Shown here one piece after another: positions 6,730-8,328 of a stretch of 8,328 nucleotides of DNA. The notes under the pieces were generated by a model. That model made no database searches. It was not told the DNA's origin and saw only the letters and a program-made list of their open reading frames with translations. The position numbers and the translations under genes are program-made. The DNA comes from Sutterella sp. (lineage in GTDB: Bacteria; Pseudomonadota; Gammaproteobacteria; Burkholderiales; Burkholderiaceae_F). Where the stretch lies: assembly GCA_019418235.1 (NCBI GenBank), contig DYCH01000003.1, positions 1 through 8,328 on the forward strand. Direction: 5' to 3'. Position 1 is the first letter of the stretch, and every line of letters starts with the position of its first letter.

Positions 6730-7578
6730 TTAAAAAAAGGGCACATTCTCAGCAGGCTTGATTGCCTTGATGGCTTCTTTGAGATTGAAATCATCTTTCT
6801 TTTTTGGGGATTTGTTACCAGCTTTTTCATCCAAAACATGATTGGCAAGTTTCAATTTCTTAATGAGCTCTTGAGCAAAGTCATCATTCGTTCTCATGAG
6901 CATAACAAGCATTTTTACCGGGCCTGGGATATTTGTTAAATTGCGCTCCCATTTGTCAACTGCGCTCACGGAAACTCGCATCAGTTGAGCAAACTCTTTT
7001 CGGTTCAATTTCAGTTGCGCACGCAATTTACGAACATCCAACGATGTCACGTCGTTTACGATGCTATCGGAGAGCAACTTTTTCTGTTCATTTTGCGATA
7101 ACAACATCGGTTGAACAAAATGAAACGTATTCGCTTCTGAATCGTTTTCATTCTCAGCTAATGCGTCTTCGTATTCAGGCGCATAATCGGGATTGATTTT
7201 TACACAACGAATGATATTAAATCGCTCTTTTTTCAAAATATTCATTGCGGTGTTGGCAAGTGAGGACAGGGGATCCGATGACTGCTCCCAACGAACAACC
7301 GTGCTTTTATCAATACCAATAATCGTTGCTAATTCAAATTGGGTTAAATGTTCTTCTTTTCTAAATGCTTTAACATCATCGCCCGTCAACTGCGGCCAAT
7401 AACAAATGCGATGGTGAAGGTCGTAAAGACTCACATCATCCCATGTCAAAAGCCCCTCTCTGTAGGCTTGAAGAACTTTGCGTCTTTCCCAATTTTGAAT
7501 TTGATAGAGTTTCACGATCTCACCTTCGGTCCTGAGAGATTTGAGAACAAGCTCAATTAAAACATCATATTTACGCAT
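6730..7578 (-). CDS. Regulator with two helix-turn-helix domains (XRE/HigA-MqsA antitoxin-like)
   Basis: Predicted 282-aa cytosolic DNA-binding protein. HTH-1 (about 64-116) has KAFRKEEHLTQFELATIIGI followed by DKSTVVRWEQ. HTH-2 (about 178-229) has VRKLRAQLKLNRKEFAQLMR followed by SAVDKWER and NIPGPVKML. Both show the XRE pattern ending in W-E; HTH-2 with its P-GP-x-L end resembles the C-terminal HTH of HigA/NadS-type antitoxins, and HTH-1 that of MqsA-like ones. An acidic linker (EYEDALAENENDSEA) separates them. The first ~60 residues are of unknown function, and the tail is lysine-rich. I prefer the ATG at 7578. A TTG at 7641 is in frame, but its extra 21 codons cross the AT-rich dyad and -10 sequence. 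Neither start has a clear Shine-Dalgarno site. The gene is divergent from rloB, so control of rloB and of itself is the obvious inference. It is visibly more AT-rich than the metabolic genes. Exact family not recognised. Confidence 0.8.
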   Translation of the reverse strand: MRKYDVLIELVLKSLRTEGEIVKLYQIQNWERRKVLQAYREGLLTWDDVSLYDLHHRICYWPQLTGDDVKAFRKEEHLTQFELATIIGIDKSTVVRWEQSSDPLSSLANTAMNILKKERFNIIRCVKINPDYAPEYEDALAENENDSEANTFHFVQPMLLSQNEQKKLLSDSIVNDVTSLDVRKLRAQLKLNRKEFAQLMRVSVSAVDKWERNLTNIPGPVKMLVMLMRTNDDFAQELIKKLKLANHVLDEKAGNKSPKKKDDFNLKEAIKAIKPAENVPFF

Positions 7579-7585
7579 TGTACAT

Positions 7586-7596
7586 GTGATTTTCAC
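7586..7596. promoter_or_regulatory. 11-bp palindrome next to the regulator start
   Basis: GTGATTTTCAC reads GTGA-TTT-TCAC, a perfect 4+4 dyad ending eight bases upstream of the regulator ATG. Its TTTTCAC half is the complement of the GTGAAA core found in the 13-base repeat of this region, so it may be a related binding site. Confidence 0.3.
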
Positions 7597-7609
7597 TAAA
7601 TCAGGATCA

Positions 7610-7622
7610 ATAAGGTGAAATA
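7610..7622 (+). repeat. 13-base direct repeat, copy 1 (regulator side)
   Basis: ATAAGGTGAAATA occurs here and, identically and in the same orientation, at 7706-7718. This copy starts 32 bp upstream of the regulator ATG and partly overlaps its putative -10. A 13-base identity within so short an intergenic region is unlikely by chance; a shared operator is the simplest reading. Confidence 0.6.
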
Positions 7623-7638
7623 GTATAATAAATACTAT
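7620..7638. promoter_or_regulatory. Perfect 7+7 dyad operator candidate and regulator -10 region
   Basis: ATAGTAT (7620-7626) and ATACTAT (7632-7638) form a perfect inverted repeat with a 5-base spacer, the size of a typical XRE-dimer operator. On the minus strand it contains TATACT (7627-7622), the best -10 box for the regulator, although no good -35 accompanies it. It ends eight bases before the rloB -35, so a bound dimer could affect both genes. Confidence 0.55.
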
Positions 7639-7645
7639 CAAAAAG

Positions 7646-7674
7646 ATGACATTTTCAAATTAATTTGCCATAAT
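7646..7674 (+). promoter_or_regulatory. Promoter of rloB
   Basis: ATGACA (7646-7651) and CATAAT (7669-7674) are separated by 17 bases, each with 5 of 6 matches to the sigma-70 consensus. Transcription would start near 7681, leaving a leader of about 56 bases. That leader contains an imperfect dyad (TATGGCGT at 7686-7693, ACGCTATA at 7701-7708) and copy 2 of the 13-base repeat. Confidence 0.65.
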
Positions 7675-7705
7675 GCAGATACGGATATGGCGTAATAATG
7701 ACGCT

Positions 7706-7718
7706 ATAAGGTGAAATA
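7706..7718 (+). repeat. 13-base direct repeat, copy 2 (rloB side)
   Basis: Identical to 7610-7622 (ATAAGGTGAAATA). It lies in the rloB leader, ending eight bases before the GGAG ribosome site. Binding here could block transcription or, at RNA level, translation initiation. Confidence 0.6.
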
Positions 7719-7736
7719 CACACTTTGGAGAGGAAG

Positions 7737-8328
7737 ATGACTCAGTACGGAAAGAAGATTTTGATCGTTTGCGAAGGTCAAACAGAAGTTGAATATTTGA
7801 AAACGTGGGCGGAGAAGCAAAAAGTTCTTCACTTGGTGAAATTTTTTGGAACGCCTAAAACAACACCTTCCGGTCTTTTGTGTGAAGGCGTCAAAGAGTA
7901 CCTTTGGCAACAACAAACCTCAATTGATCCAGTGAAAGAGGTATGGCTGGTTTTTGATCGCGATTCTCACGTCTGTTTCCATCAGGTGCTTGAGCAAGCC
8001 AAACGTTTTCCGTTTGTGAAATTGTGTTGGAGTAATCCTTGTATTGAAGCCTGGTTCCTAATGCACTTTAAGGACATTCCGAACTATGCTCGTACGAAAG
8101 AGGTTGTCATTGCATCGGAAAAGACATCCGATCCGACCAATCCGCTTCGCCGCCGTTTGGTGCAAGAAATTGAATTGATTACCGCGCCCTGCGTTGTTCA
8201 AGAGGATTTAAAGCGTCAATGGAAAGAATATAAGAAAACGGGTCTGAATTACTGGTCGACGTTGGCTTCAAAAATGGATATGGCGGTTAAACGTAATGCC
8301 AAAAATGATTTGCATAACGATCATTATG
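7737..8328 (+). CDS. rloB: RloB-family TOPRIM-like protein, truncated by the window end
   Basis: First 197 residues of an RloB-family protein; no stop is reached. RloB proteins have a TOPRIM-like fold and occur in restriction-modification and abortive-infection loci, usually beside an AAA ATPase (RloA); the AbiL pair of Lactococcus is built this way. Visible motifs: motif I VCEGQTEVEYL (11-21, acidic residues Glu13 and Glu17), the acidic pair in VWLVFDRDSH (Asp74, Asp76), and the family signature WSNPCIEAWFLMHF (98-111). The ATG at 7737 has an excellent ribosome site, GGAG (7727-7730), six bases upstream. By family length (about 200-220 aa, from memory) only a short C-terminal part should be missing. 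Upstream is a divergent regulator, not the usual ATPase, so an rloA gene must be downstream or absent. Nuclease activity is inferred from the fold, not shown. Confidence 0.85.
   Translation, partial: MTQYGKKILIVCEGQTEVEYLKTWAEKQKVLHLVKFFGTPKTTPSGLLCEGVKEYLWQQQTSIDPVKEVWLVFDRDSHVCFHQVLEQAKRFPFVKLCWSNPCIEAWFLMHFKDIPNYARTKEVVIASEKTSDPTNPLRRRLVQEIELITAPCVVQEDLKRQWKEYKKTGLNYWSTLASKMDMAVKRNAKNDLHNDHY

Noticed and set aside
6601..6939. Plus-strand open frame starting inside the tRNA complement (RRVGFEPATPWF)
   Set aside because: This is the familiar spurious translation of the antisense strand of a tRNA gene.
7579..7641. TTG start giving a regulator with 21 more residues
   Set aside because: The extra codons run through the AT-rich dyad and putative -10 and encode an odd hydrophobic stretch; no ribosome site precedes the TTG.
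7704..7916. Minus-strand open frame opposite the start of rloB
   Set aside because: Overlaps the clearly coding 5' end of rloB and its leader; no signals of its own.
1..8328. CRISPR array, insertion sequence, or long terminal repeats
   Set aside because: No regularly spaced repeats and no transposase or integrase coding sequence were found.

Overview
The window looks like a chromosomal segment of an asaccharolytic, fumarate/succinate-using proteobacterium. The gene set (peptidase T, a DcuC-type carrier, a DctA-type symporter, a C69 dipeptidase) and the protein sequences fit a gut betaproteobacterium of the Sutterella/Parasutterella kind. That placement is inference from general resemblance, not a search result.

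Layout: pepT (minus, 52-1338) and a dcuC-like gene (plus, 1608-2879) are divergent across a 269-bp region that holds two dyads and a CRP-like site. dcuC and dctA (minus, 2957-4312) are convergent and share one bidirectional terminator at 2906-2937. A gene-free stretch of about 300 bp (4313-4618) follows, with a hairpin in the dctA leader and the terminator of the next gene. A C69-family dipeptidase (minus, 4619-6370) has an unexpected C-terminal DxDGDG module. A tRNA-Arg(ACG) (minus, 6599-6675) has its own promoter and terminator.

To the right of the tRNA the DNA is visibly more AT-rich and the content changes from metabolism to likely defence or accessory functions. A regulator with two helix-turn-helix domains (minus, 6730-7578) is divergent from the start of an RloB-family TOPRIM-like protein (plus, 7737 to beyond the window edge). 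The 158 bp between them are dense in signals: a good promoter for rloB, a perfect 7+7 dyad, a 13-base direct repeat present once on each side, and an 11-bp palindrome next to the regulator start. This looks like a self-regulated defence-type locus cut off by the window end.

How the genes could work together: PepT and the C69 enzyme hydrolyse small peptides. DctA (uptake) and DcuC (uptake, exchange or succinate efflux) move C4-dicarboxylates, which suits a cell living on amino acids and fumarate respiration. The tRNA is ordinary housekeeping and marks the edge of the conserved backbone. The regulator/rloB pair is functionally separate.
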